Source: Allolobophora icterica (lineage: Eukaryota; Annelida; Clitellata; Crassiclitellata; Lumbricidae). From it: a DNA stretch of 64,000 bases. Shown piece after piece: positions 11,591-23,316 of the stretch. Within the stretch, counting starts at the first letter, position 1. Each line of letters opens with the position of its first letter. Made by a program: the position numbers and the translations under genes. The notes under the pieces are model-generated. The model did no database searches and was not told where the DNA came from. It worked only from the letters and a program-made list of their open reading frames with translations. The stretch is from assembly GCA_963556255.1 (NCBI GenBank), contig OY744611.1:31336603-31400602 (forward strand), in the 5' to 3' direction.

Positions 11591-13060
11591 CTTAAATTGG
11601 TCACATCATTTGCATTAGACAAATTCCTCCATCCAAATTCTACACCTCCTGTCGTGGACTACTTCTGCCAACTACTCTGGAAGAGATTCGAACACTTACC
11701 TTTTCCTCGCCAATCAAAGCCGGTCGCCTTGACACCATTCCTACATGGTTTCTCAAAGAGTGCTTTATGTCCTGGGTCCAACAATCGCTTATCAATTTTT
11801 AATTGTACAAAAGACCCTTTCCATCAGAATTTGCTCATGCCATACTTCATCCGCTGCTCTAGCCACCTTTTCCTGACTCTGATGATCTGTCAAATAAGTA
11901 CAGGCCAATCTGAACCTTGAATTTTATAACTAAAATTTTTGAACGGATAGTCATGAATCGTATGCAAACTCATCTATCGTTAAACTTACCGATCTCCACC
12001 TTTCCGTCTGCATAATGAGTTTCACTCAACAGAATCCACACTTCTTACTGTTCATAATGACATCATATGCTTAATGGACAGGGTAAGGTGACAGCAGTTT
12101 CTCTTCTTGACTTGTCTGCTGCTTTTGATACTGTGGATCATGCTCGTCTTCTTCATCGTCTCAAGCACTGGCTTCGTATCTCTGGTCCTGCACTAAATTA
12201 GTTTAACACTTATCTTAGTCCACGCACTTAATTAGTGTATACATTTAAATGGTAATTATTCATCTAGCAATTTGATGGCATGCGGTGTTCCACAGGGTTC
12301 TGTGCTTGATCCTCTTTGTTTGCATCATACACCACACCAATAGGAACATTGCTGGATAATCATTCCCTTGGATATCATATCCATGCAGACGATACTCATA
12401 TCTACATTTCATTTGGCAGTCTGTCTTGTGACACATATGTGCAGCTATTGTCTGCTGTCTTTGATGAGGTACAGTCTTAGATGGCAGCAATAAACTCCTC
12501 CTTAACCCATTGAATTTCTGCTACTGGGCACTCCATAGTAACTTTAAAAATTTGATTGGCTTAAGTCATTGAAACTGGGTGAGTCAATGGTTGACCTGGC
12601 AGACGCTGCCCGTAACTTTGGCGTTTTTTTGTCAAATTCTACCATGACTCTCGCTAGCCATGTAAACAGTATTTGTAAGTCATCTTATATGTTTATTGAC
12701 ATACGCAGAATTACGCATTATGTGCCCATGTCTGCAAGATATCGCTGGCATTTGCATTGGTCTCCAGTCGCCTAGAGTACTGTAACTTGCTTCTTACTTG
12801 TATCAATAGGTCAAACTTGCTAAACCTTCAGAGACTTCAGAATTCTTCGGGTAGAGCCATAACTAACAGGCCTACATCCAAAATCGAACACAAAATCCCT
12901 GTGCTTAGATCTTTACATTGGCTTCGTGTTCATCAAAGAATCAGTTTCAAATCAGAGCTCATAGTTTATAAAACTTTGTACCCTGGCCAGCCGTGCACAA
13001 TACTTAAAATCAGTTCTTATTCCTCAGACTTATCTAACTAAAATATTAAAATGCTGAACC
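11590..13060 (+). pseudogene. Degenerate L2/CR1-type LINE reverse transcriptase
   Basis: A broken plus-strand LINE ORF2. Reverse-transcriptase landmarks appear in order but in different frames: AFDTVDH near 12121, GVPQGSVL near 12283, and an ADD catalytic motif near 12385. The C-terminal motif RLEYCNLLL...LQRLQN...VLRSLHWL spans 12757-13000. Several stops and frameshifts are present. It lies between the two duplication blocks. Confidence 0.8.
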
Positions 13061-13574
13061 AATAGGCCTACTTGGGTTTTGAAAATTTTGTGCTAGATCG
13101 GGTTGGAGATAGGGAAGGTGGTTTTAAAACCAGCATATTATTAGTTACATTCGAGGTATAATTTATGTTAAATTAATACTGATTAAAAATTTTGAAGTGT
13201 CTACAGTAGTGGAACGTAGCGTTTAGGTAAATTAAGTGAAGTAAGCTGGAATGGAAAATTCTTTATTCAACATCAGCCCTCAGAACCGTAGTCCCGGTTT
13301 TGAGGTACACTTTTAGCTTAGGCGCCAAAAGACAAATAACATCAGTTGATGATTGCCATTATGCATTTGAGCAAAAGTTCAAAAGCCATTTAGTTGTAAA
13401 TTTCACGTGACACCCCACATTCCACATTATATAAATAATTACAAAAGTCCATGTACATGTTTGCCTAGTAGAAGAGCGATGGTTAGGACGTGGTAGTTGA
13501 AAGCGGACGACGCATGTGACCCAGAAAACGTAGCTAAAGAAATAAACAAAATAAAATCCAACACATTAAACACT
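13061..13574. other. Non-coding
   Basis: Nothing recognisable between the degenerate LINE and the start of copy B. Confidence 0.5.
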
Positions 13575-14372
13575 GGACTATAGCGTAAATGTATACCATT
13601 ATTGTGAAGTTCAAACTTTGAATCTTAAAAGATAAAATTACATAAAGAGCTCAAAGAAACACTTAGCAATGTAAACATTTTAACTACTGCGTATACTGTA
13701 CGAATCAATGTATCCTAGTCTGCAAGTAACATTTAGATAGAAATAAATTATGTGAAAGACAAGATAAATCATTTCAATGTAATCACATAAATTTCTTACG
13801 TAATTGTATTTTGATGGCATTTGTACGTTTATTAGTTACTTTGGGAATAATTAATTTATGCTTACACTTAATATCATAAATCAATTTGGCTACATTGCCA
13901 AAGCATTAACATTTGTAAAGTAGGTGAAACTACGGAGAAGCTAAATGCGTTTAACCGCTATTATTGCAATCATATTCACACTGTAAGAATTAGTATTAAG
14001 GACAGCACAAAAGAAATAGTTCAACTAGCATAAAACATGTGAATTTGTAATTATATAAACATTAGAATGAGGCAACCTTTTCGAAAACGCTGCCTTTGGC
14101 CTACTTCTTAAGGGCAACAATACGATTTGACCAGTTTTTGTGTCGAGATTCTGTCATTTTGTACCTTTCTATATAAGTTCCTTTTGGAATAATTAATCTG
14201 TGCCTAAACATAATATCAGAAATCGACTACTTTACTCTAAGGCAATCGATTTTTTAAGGTTAAACTTTAAAGACGAGCTGCATTGAATTTCCAGACGCCT
14301 TTAGTACACTCTCGTCGTTAAAGTGACAAGAAATGTGATGTAAAACTGTAACTGACAGATTGAACTGCTTAC

Positions 14373-14507
14373 TTGTTGGTTTCCCATAGAGGAAACAGCC
14401 CACCTCATCTGAACCATCTTCACAGTCGTCTATGCCATCACAAACATTGAAACATGTCACGCGAGTTTCATTCGGACAAATGACGCGGTATCGACAGGAT
14501 TTCTGTA
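14373..14507 (-). CDS. Exon 9, LDLa module (copy B)
   Basis: 135-nt exon in phase 1-1, acceptor TTACAG and donor GTAAGC. It keeps six cysteines and [10 protein letters not shown]. One extra codon relative to copy A follows the last cysteine. Confidence 0.83.
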
Positions 14508-14573
14508 CTGTAATTAAAGAGCCAGATAATCAGAAGAAATGCACATCATTATGGATATATGAACAATGGCATC

Positions 14574-14581
14574 TAGGCCTA
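14574..14581. repeat. TAGGCCTA micro-insertion (empty in copy A)
   Basis: CATCTAGGCCTACATCTGAG in copy B versus CATCTATATTTGAG in copy A (992-993). Confidence 0.7.
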
Positions 14582-14765
14582 CATCTGAGAAAGACATCGA
14601 CAATTTCTAGTTCTTACATGAGGCCTAGTGGCTTAATTATTCTTGCACTTTAGGCCTAATTGGCTAAATAACCATTTGACTAATTGACTATTTCACTAAT
14701 GGACTAATTGACAAATCGATTCATTAACTAACTTAACTAATTGTCTACTTGACTGTGTCACTTAC

Positions 14766-14894
14766 TTGAGTTGCATCCAGATTCGTCGGCTCCGTCACCA
14801 CAGTGCTTTACACCATCGCAGAACAATCCCTTTGATAGACGATACGTCGTATTTGGACAGCAGAAAAAGTCGCCTAGGTAATAATTCTTTTTGC
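14766..14894 (-). CDS. Exon 8, degenerate LDLa module (copy B)
   Basis: 129-nt exon in phase 1-1, acceptor CTGTAG and donor GTAAGT. The core reads [16 protein letters not shown], so one of the two acidic residues found in copy A is Gly, and the cysteine at NCLP is replaced by Tyr. The fold and calcium binding are probably impaired. Confidence 0.75.
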
Positions 14895-15749
14895 CTACAG
14901 AAAGAAATAAGCTCATCTTTTCAACTTTTCCCACACATAACTAGCAAATAAAAATAAGGACGACGCTCCCTTCCTTAATGATTATGATCAGGATGAAAAT
15001 GAAGATTATCATGCCTCTGGGTAAGCTGTAAGACTTTCGATATTAGGGGCAGTATGTCTTCACAAGTCAGGTTGGCAAATGCAATAGTGTACATCACCTG
15101 GATACTGGATACAGAGAGACAGGTATACAGGCGCCATAACTAAAGTATCAGAGTAGAAGCTTGTAACTCTCATTCTTAATTTCTTAATTAATTGTACTGG
15201 TTTCATTTCGAAATCGGATTGATTTGTAATAGAACCTCCCAGTCGTCGTAACCAAAGTATCAGAGTCGAAGCTGCAACACCTAAATTACTATAGCCTATC
15301 TGGTTTCATTTCGAAATCGGATTGATATGTTATACTAGGGCCAACCAATTTAAATTCAACTTATCTATATTCCCAGTCATTCCTCTTTGTCGTCTGACTT
15401 CCATATTCTGTTCGGCTGAAGAATGACTGCTCTTAGGTCACATTATCTTTGCTCTCAAAACTCATCGCTGTGTAAAATTTTTAATCTTTCGCATTCATAG
15501 GCGAACGCAATCGTAATCATAAACTCCACATTTCTAAAGCGCCGCTTGCAAGCTAAGCGGATGGCTGCGATGGCACCAGATTATTCACCAGTCTTCAAGT
15601 CTAAAAGAATGCGTCTGGTTCACTTGAGGGTCGAGACTTAACAGGGAGACTTCTTCTGAACGGACATATAGAGACACATAAACACAGACGAAGACAGATC
15701 AATCAATGTAGGGTAAAGGTGAGCACAGAGAGATAGTTTAAAAACTTAC
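14895..15749. other. Intron with no recognised gene
   Basis: Intron between exons 7 and 8 of copy B. A TATAGCCTA variant near 15286 has no counterpart in copy A. Confidence 0.5.
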
Positions 15750-15938
15750 AAAGAAAGTCGTCGTAGTCTGTGATCCAGATAAAGACAGCCGAGAATTCTA
15801 TCGTTGTTCCAGGTTGAACGCTGTGTCTGAGATGAACGTAGAAACCGGTTTTATCATAAATGGAAAACGGTGTCGTCAAGTTCTCCAAAGAAACTCTTAC
15901 TCCGTCAGATAACGGTCCACGGCGGATTTCCAGGGAAT
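15750..15938 (-). CDS. Exon 7, second half of CUB-like domain (copy B)
   Basis: 189-nt exon in phase 1-1, open throughout, acceptor TTCAAG and donor GTAAGT. It contains [13 protein letters not shown]. Confidence 0.75.
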
Positions 15939-16223
15939 CTTGAATCAAGCAAACGTCATGCTTTATATTTTAACAATATTGCTATTGCCTTTAGCCTTGA
16001 AACCTCTTTTAGCACTTTAACGACGAGAGTGCATTAAAACTGACTAAGAAACCAATACAGCAAGTTGTTATAGTGTTAATTATTGAAGATGCTTTGACTC
16101 CTGCTGCGGATGTAATTTTTCTTTTGTTGCTATAAAAGTAAATCACCAATCAAGAAATTCACGTAGGAAAAGAAAGTAAAGAGTAATTCCATAAGACGTA
16201 AAAGGAGTTTGACTGTAGCCCAC

Positions 16224-16367
16224 CTATGCTTGTTGCGGTGTCAACTCTAAGTTTAACGGTTCCGTACAACGGCCTGAGAAATACCCAGACGTAGTCGATG
16301 ATGTCTTGACGAGAGTGAAAGAAACGTATTGCAGCTTCAGGAACTAAATGCAGCACTTCATTACGAA
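16224..16367 (-). CDS. Exon 6, first half of CUB-like domain (copy B)
   Basis: 144-nt exon in phase 1-1, acceptor TTTTCAG and donor GTGGGC, with IIDYVWVF. It is one codon shorter than copy A. Confidence 0.75.
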
Positions 16368-16776
16368 CTGAAAATGACATTAGAATGGTAATGCATATTC
16401 ATAAACGAATAAAAACATATCATATCGGAAGCAGGTGCAATGTACCAAAAGAAAAATGGTCATTAAATAATTTTGGTTGAGCATTATCAATGGACACTGA
16501 AGGAATCAATGAACAAACGAATGAGTGAACAATTGAACGAAAGCACGAGTGAATCAAATAAACGGACGAACGATTGCTTGTTTCACTTATGAAGAAAGTA
16601 CTTCGGTGCGTGAGTAAATGTGTTCAAGAATAAACTAATTATTTACTGCACGACTAAACGAATCCAGGAGCAAGCAACCGAATGAATGAATGATTAAAAA
16701 ATGAACCAGGAAACTAATTACAGACCAGATAAATTTCATTCGAAAGAAACCGAGACGATAAATGTTAATTCGACAC

Positions 16777-16806
16777 CTAATGTTGGTTTTTCTGGCCAAC
16801 TGGAAT
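16777..16806 (-). CDS. Candidate 30-nt microexon (copy B)
   Basis: Identical 30-nt core to copy A (3204-3233), with acceptor CCGCAG and donor GTGTCG, in phase 1-1. See the copy A entry. Confidence 0.45.
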   Translation of the reverse strand: MPVGQKNQH

Positions 16807-17203
16807 CTGCGGTAAAACAAAATTAGACGCATTTAAGATTTACAGTTCAAAGTGTAAAGCTTCCTAGAAGTAGCTTGGCACTGACGATACTATATTTAAA
16901 TTGCGCTGGTCTTGTGCCCAGAAAATTGGAAACGGTAGAAACTCGCTGAATTGGCCTCAAAGTATTCTGTATATTCAATTATTCCGAGCTACTTTAATGC
17001 ACGCTTGAAGAACAATTTGCCAGTTCTAAACTTCCTCATAATTTTATCTATTTCTAGTCGAAAAAAATTTAGGATTTTCTCTAAGCGACTGACCTCGTTG
17101 TTAGGCAAAAGTCTTCTAAGTTGTGCTTCTGACCCAACAAGTGAAATTACTGTTGAATAATACTGACTTCAGGCGCTTGCAAAACTGTGGAAGGAATTCT
17201 TAC

Positions 17204-17387
17204 CTGCAACGAACTCGTACTTGGCCCTGAAGCCCATAGAGCGTGACGGCTCCCGTTCACCTGAGATTTTCAATGCATTGTCGACGTCAAACATTAGTAC
17301 TCTACCCGTTGAGACGACAATTGGCCAAACACTTCGGTTATTATAAGTCAGACTATTGCTATCCGAATGCACGCCATCCAAATATAT
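17204..17387 (-). CDS. Exon 5, second half of CUB domain (copy B)
   Basis: 184-nt exon from phase 0 to phase 1, acceptor TCGCAG and donor GTAAGA. It ends in [11 protein letters not shown]. Confidence 0.82.
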
Positions 17388-18016
17388 CTGCGACATATTT
17401 CAAACATTCAGGTAAAGATATCGCAGTGCCTACGCCCTACCCAGCTACAGTGACCAACATTGCAAGTGAGGAAAGTACGCATATGAGGCAAAATCCTGAT
17501 GCAAAACAACGAAAAATTTATAAGCAGAATGATAGTTTTTTCCATATACCAGGAAATAAACGCAAAATCTTACAATATCTCTAAAAGTTATAGAAGTGTA
17601 TGCACAGCAGAGGATTTTTAAAGAAATTTTAACTGATGGGGATACTTTGAAAGAGACGTAATTTTAAGCGCGTCACTCTAAGTCAAAAAGCACAGAATCA
17701 GACAAATCCGGGGAAGGAAATACATTTTCAAAGCGCCATAATGAATTATTATAAATGAGGATTTGAACTTCAAGCCTCGTGGTCATAATAAAAAATAAAA
17801 TCATTTAATCACTTCATCATTGGTGGAACTGAAAAGGCAAAATACTCTGGTGGGGAAAAGGGCAAGGACTGGTGGGGGGAATTTGAGAGGGCTGGTGGGG
17901 AATTTCCCCACCTGTCAACATGTTAAAAAATCCGATGATGGACAGTAGAAAATACTGAAAAATTGAACACTGAGAACGTATAGTTTGCTTTGAAGCCAGA
18001 TTCGTCCACTACTGAC

Positions 18017-18201
18017 CTTGATCACAGCATTTTCAGCCATGTACCATTCGGTGAAGACCAGACGGATGAAACCAGATCCAGTATGGACCAACTGGTAAGT
18101 ATCAAAATCTCCGTTAGCAAAGTAGACATCTGGAAAATACGGACTTGAAATAACGCCCGATTCTCCAGTCGCGCCTTGGATCCTTACGTACGTCATTTCA
18201 G
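18017..18201 (-). CDS. Exon 4, first half of CUB domain (copy B)
   Basis: 185-nt exon from phase 1 to phase 0, acceptor TACTTCAG and donor GTCAGT. It contains [10 protein letters not shown]. The intron to exon 5 is about 630 bp. Confidence 0.85.
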
Positions 18202-18310
18202 CTGAAGTAAATTGTACACGTTTTCTTTAAACTAATCAACTGCACACAATGTAGCGTTGTTGTTGCTATAATTAATTATTACATTTTTTATCCCGAGGTA
18301 TTTTTTATTG

Positions 18311-18595
<285 letters not shown>

Positions 18596-19070
18596 TATAA
18601 ACCAGACGTTTGTGAGCCGCGATGTTTGAATTCCTATGTATTAGGCTCAGTAGGGACAAAGTTTCGAGTCTCGGAATATTATCGCCACCGAAACTACATA
18701 AAGCACGTCTACCATTTTCCGACCTTTGCCAATAGTTCAGAAAAACACCAGTTTTCACACTATAACAACAGAAGGTTACTGGTGACATGGATAAAGTAGA
18801 GAAACGAGGATTATTACTATTCTTCTATTCTTCTTAGCTAAGTTACAAGTCAGGCTGCTGACAGAAATATATATAACGTTGCATCCAGTACTCAGCGTTC
18901 ATGGCCAAAATGTGTAAATAGATTGACTTGAAAAACTGACTACGTTGCAGAATTTTCGCGAGAGAAGTCTTGGAAGACTATTACCAGAGGCATTCTGTAG
19001 AAACTAAACATTAGCTGTAAATACCCAGTATGCAGTTTTCTAGTTTCATTTATGTGGCCGAATTACTTAC

Positions 19071-19248
19071 GACGGAGGATTTTGTAATTGATTACAATGC
19101 TGCCTTCTTTCCCGCAGATCTTTTTATCAGGGTTTTTCCAGAAGCCCAGCCGTAGAGGATTACCGCCGTCGGCAAAGTCACCGTTATCCGAAGCAAAATG
19201 TATAAGTCGGTAAAAATCTGATCTTTTTCCAAACTCACGTAAACATAC
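19071..19248 (-). CDS. Exon 3 (copy B, open)
   Basis: 178-nt exon from phase 0 to phase 1, acceptor TTTATAG and donor GTAAGT, with no stop in frame. Its phase-1 end matches the start of exon 4. It contains [18 protein letters not shown] and IVINYKILR. It is the intact reference for the frame break in copy A. Confidence 0.7.
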
Positions 19249-19561
19249 CTATAAACAAATTAAACATCCGATAAGACAAACGTCCTAACTGGATGTTAGG
19301 CCTATGTCTATTCATGCCATTAACACTGAGTTATTACAGAGGCGAGAAATATAATTGCGAATACTAATCGTAATCGAAGGCAACTGAAATTGAGATGAAG
19401 CGCTAAAGAAATCTAAGCGCATGCAGGGCACCAGAGACAGCGGCATCAATTCAGAGGCAAGAAATCCAGTTGCTTGGATGAATAAGCAGCTATAGAACAA
19501 CTCACAAAGACATACAAAGAGACAGAACTTTAGTAAAGTTGAGTTTATAGTTACTTTGAAA

Positions 19562-22157
19562 CAGGGCTTATTCTAAGGAATTTCCTCAACTGCACATGAG
19601 GAAATAATTAGGGGGTCTAAGGGCTGTGACCCCACTGAGGTCCAGATGCAAAGTTTCGACCCTGAAAAGATATGGAATTTTAAACAGTGAATTCGCCTCA
19701 TTTTTAGCAATGTTTTAGTGCATATTAATATTTCAATTTTATCGTTACCGGGTGGACATCATTAATTAAGGCTGCTGGCGATTCGTAACACGGCATCCTG
19801 GCCAGGCTGGCCTAAGCCCAAAGGAATAAGAAAGGAATCTTACACAAGTATTACTTTCACCTATTTATTTTACTGAGGTTAAATTTTAGGCCTACATATT
19901 CGCCATTCGATAAACCTGGAAAGAAGGCGGCAGGCGACTGCAAGTGAATTTAAATCGTTACTGAACAAGAATTAGACTTTCAGTATTTAATGCCAGCATC
20001 TCACAAAGAATTCTTATAGAGGGGTTCTTGAAGCACTCGAAGAGGCCTGCAGTTGGAGAAGCTGCTGCAAAGCATAGGCCTATTGTATTGTGTTTCAAAA
20101 TTTCTAAAGCGCCTCTACCCAGTGCCCACCAATCAGAGGCGCTCCCAGTGCGAAAGTCCTCGAGAATAAAAGCAAGTTTTAAGACAACGAAAGGCTGTGG
20201 CAGGACCAACAGATAGTACTACAGCCCGAACCGAAGGAGGAAGCTGATTCCACAGTGAAGGTCAATACTAACAAAAGAACGAGATTGGGCCATGGCCGTT
20301 CTCACTCGAGGAAACAATTAAGTCAACTCGTTCAGAGGAACGGAGAGGGCGAAAGGAGCCAGCTGAAGCAGGAAGACATATTGAGTCACAGAGGTTTTTA
20401 GGAGCAAGCCCCAGGTAAGATCGGCGATAAGTACCTTTAGTTGAATGCGAGCATTAAGAGCCAGTGAAGGTGTTCAAACATGAATGTGGAAATATGGGAG
20501 AAACGTGGAAGATGGGCGATTAGTCTGGCAGCTGCGTTGAGAACAGATTGAAGAGGGGAGAGACGGACTTTGGGGAGGCCAACAAAGAGGGAGTTACAGT
20601 AATCTACGCGAAAGCAGATGAAGGCATGGACAGTGGAGGTAAAGACTGGATGGGAGACAGATCTTCGGATAGCTTTCAGACTTCTGAGATGGTAATAGCA
20701 CGAGAAGGTGAGGTTAGAGGTATGGTCAGAAAAGGAAATTGAACTATCAACACTGACACCCAAGTTACGGACAGATGTTGAGAAGGTATAAGAAGGAAAG
20801 CTTTGAGCTAAGAGAGGGTAGTCAACCTTGGCCAGTTGGGTCTTTGACGGATTTAAAGAAAGCCGGTTTGAGGACAGCCATGCTTGAAGATCATGAGAGA
20901 GAGAGCATCAAAGCTGAGCAGACGAGAGCCCATGCACGCAGGCCTAGGCGTCACCAGCTTAGAGGTGGCCAGTGGTCAAATGTGTTAAAAAGATAGAGGA
21001 AATCTCAGCTGTATAAAGCAAGTAAAGGAGTGTTCTTTGATCAGCGCGTTTTGATGTTGATGCTGAACTGATGAGTAGGCTGCAAAGTCTTTGGCCACTC
21101 TACAACCGTCGGCAAATTTGGTACGAGGTCACAACATGCTATGCTCTGATCTGGCTTTGTCCGAGCCATCTCTTGAGGTTTGGGAGACAATTGAAATGGA
21201 CAATATTGAAACTCTGAGATAAATTACACGGGCACAAATAGTTCGCTTTCTTGCATCATCGGATGCGTACAGAAATGTGACAATGGTCTTGGCCCATCTT
21301 CTGTCTGCTAAGCCTCACAGCAATAGCCTAGAGCGTCTCATCAGCACAAGCTCGGCTGTAAAATCTATCGGCAGAAACAGTATATCAAACGATTCAGATA
21401 ATGAATAAGCTTACTTGTATATTTATCACACTATGCTGCCATTAATCGAATGGGACCCTGGGGCTTCCATGCTTTTGTGGCTGCAAAAACGAGCGCATAG
21501 AACGAAAGCCACACCAAAAGCAGCAAAACAAAGTTGGTTTAAAGGGACACTTACAGTTTTTTGAAGCGAATAGGCAGAATGCGACGACACTTGGTCAAGA
21601 TAACACCGCCATTGTTGCCAAACCAAAAATATTTTGATCTCGGAAGTTAATTATTTCCGCCTAAATGTGGAATAGCCTTGGAAGTCAGGAGACGCTCTAC
21701 GCATTTGCAATTTTTCTTGTACATGTATGTGCTTTGCCAAGCCGCAGCCGCAAAAGCAAGGAGGCATGTGGTCCGACTTACTCGTAACTGTTTCGGTTTA
21801 ACTTGATTTAATGTTACAAACTGGCAACTGCAGTTATTGTTTACGTTTAATCTCGTTTGACAAATAGTTATTGGTTTATTTCGCCCTCTACAAAAAAGCA
21901 GCTTTGTTTAAATATTCTATGTCTTTGTCTGTATTTGTATCTTATAGCAGTAGCACAGTCTATAGAAGTTTAAAATTTAATTCACTGCACTTAAACATGT
22001 CTTATTTTTTAACCACTAACTTAATTTTATTAGCTACTTTCGTTGGTTAATAAAATTAGGCTACAAAAAGTAACTGCACAAAATCTGAATATTAGCTGCA
22101 CAGATTTCTTTCCCAACTACACACTCTGTGTCCAGCTGCACGTTAGAATAAGCCCTG
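19562..22157. mobile_element. hAT-type non-autonomous element at exon 2 (copy B only)
   Basis: 2596-bp insertion with terminal inverted repeats CAGGGCTTATTCTAA and an exact 8-bp target-site duplication CTTTGAAA (19554-19561 and 22158-22165). Copy A keeps the empty site with a single CTTTGAAA at 6786-6793. I see no transposase inside; an L2 fragment is nested at 20090-20790. The insertion lies at the donor end of exon 2. Confidence 0.9.
20090..20790 (-). mobile_element. L2-type LINE fragment nested in hAT element
   Basis: Minus-strand reverse-transcriptase C-terminal remnant with LGV/MGVSVDSSISFSDH-like and RVDYCNSLFVGLP...LQSVLNAAARL...HLHWL features, the usual end of L2/CR1 ORF2. A GCGCC-type 3' end is present near 20098. 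It is frameshifted and truncated. Confidence 0.75.
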
Positions 22158-22158
22158 C

Positions 22159-22433
22159 TTTGAAACGCATGAATTTGTGGTGATGTTGGTGAGTTGGACG
22201 CGACATCCACGGCAGACAAACAAATCCATTTGGCAGTAGTCATCGTGCGGTTCCAAGAACCCGGGTGGCGTACTCTGTCCTGTCTCGTTGAGGTTCATGA
22301 CATCTGGTGACGTAATCTGCCCTGTCTCGTTGAGGCTGTCCGTGACGTATGTCGTGACGTTGCAGAAGACCAGGGTCTCTGCGTCCACCAGATTTCCTAT
22401 GAGTGGAATCATAACACAGCGTATCCAGTAGAT
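22159..22433 (-). CDS. Exon 2, truncated at donor by hAT insertion (copy B)
   Basis: Counterpart of 6795-7061 with acceptor AATTATAG before 22433. The exon end now abuts the hAT element. The GTAACT donor used as one option in copy A is replaced by GCAGGG, while the weaker GTTTCA option survives within the target-site duplication. Confidence 0.5.
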
Positions 22434-22916
22434 CTATAATTTACATTTACAAGGTCCATATGAGACATTGCTCGCTTATTACACGTTTCTTTCAGAAGCC
22501 GTTTTTCAATTTAATTCCCTTTTACCAGTATCCTGCTCCAAGATATATAGACGGATTAGAGAGCGTTATTATTTGACGTGCAAAGCTTAGTTAAGCATCG
22601 GTTGTGAGGTTGGTAATACTAGCATTCTCACTGCTTTATTATTATCTTTAACTGAAGGTCTGCTAACACGTAACTCCAATCAACCTCTATTTCTGCAGCA
22701 CTGCTGTTCAAATTTACGAAGAAACACGCTTGGACCATAGTTTAAACAAATTCTGAAGAACGGGGAAACTAACTGCTGATAAGTATCGTTTACTTTACTC
22801 AGCTCTTTTTCATCATCAGAACGAACATTTTAATTACAAGTTCATGAATAATTCACGCTAAGACATCAATAAAGAGCTAAACTGTAATAAGTTATGTAAA
22901 CTTTGAGACTACTCAC

Positions 22917-23170
22917 TGCTTTCGAAGATGAAGCATGAAACAAATAAGAAGCAGATCCACCGGAACGCTGAGAATAAATAAAAGCCACTCTGAAGTATAT
23001 ATTGCACCTTTCAAAAGATTATGATATAAAACCAACTTCGCAGTTTCTGAAAGAGCGTCGAAAGCAACCAACTGCACAGATCTAACACCAGTAACTTTCA
23101 GCGTTTTCACAGACTGGTAACTCTTCGTGGTTCTGGGGCGTATTTTAATATTTTTGTTTTGCATTATCCT
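22917..23170 (-). pseudogene. Exon 1 of the series, frame-broken (copy B)
   Basis: 254-nt counterpart of 7569-7823. One base is missing near 23010 in a short A/G run relative to copy A, and the frame is lost for the second half. The donor GTGAGT is intact. Confidence 0.55.
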
Positions 23171-23316
23171 CTAGCTCTATAAAGTTTCAAATCTGACCCC
23201 ACACTGCCTTCATTCTATAATGTTTTTGAAGGACAGAGCAGCCGACTAGTTGACCGCCAGCCGTGCAGGCCTAACACCAGTATGAGAATTGTGGAAAAAA
23301 GACTGGGGGGGGTTAG

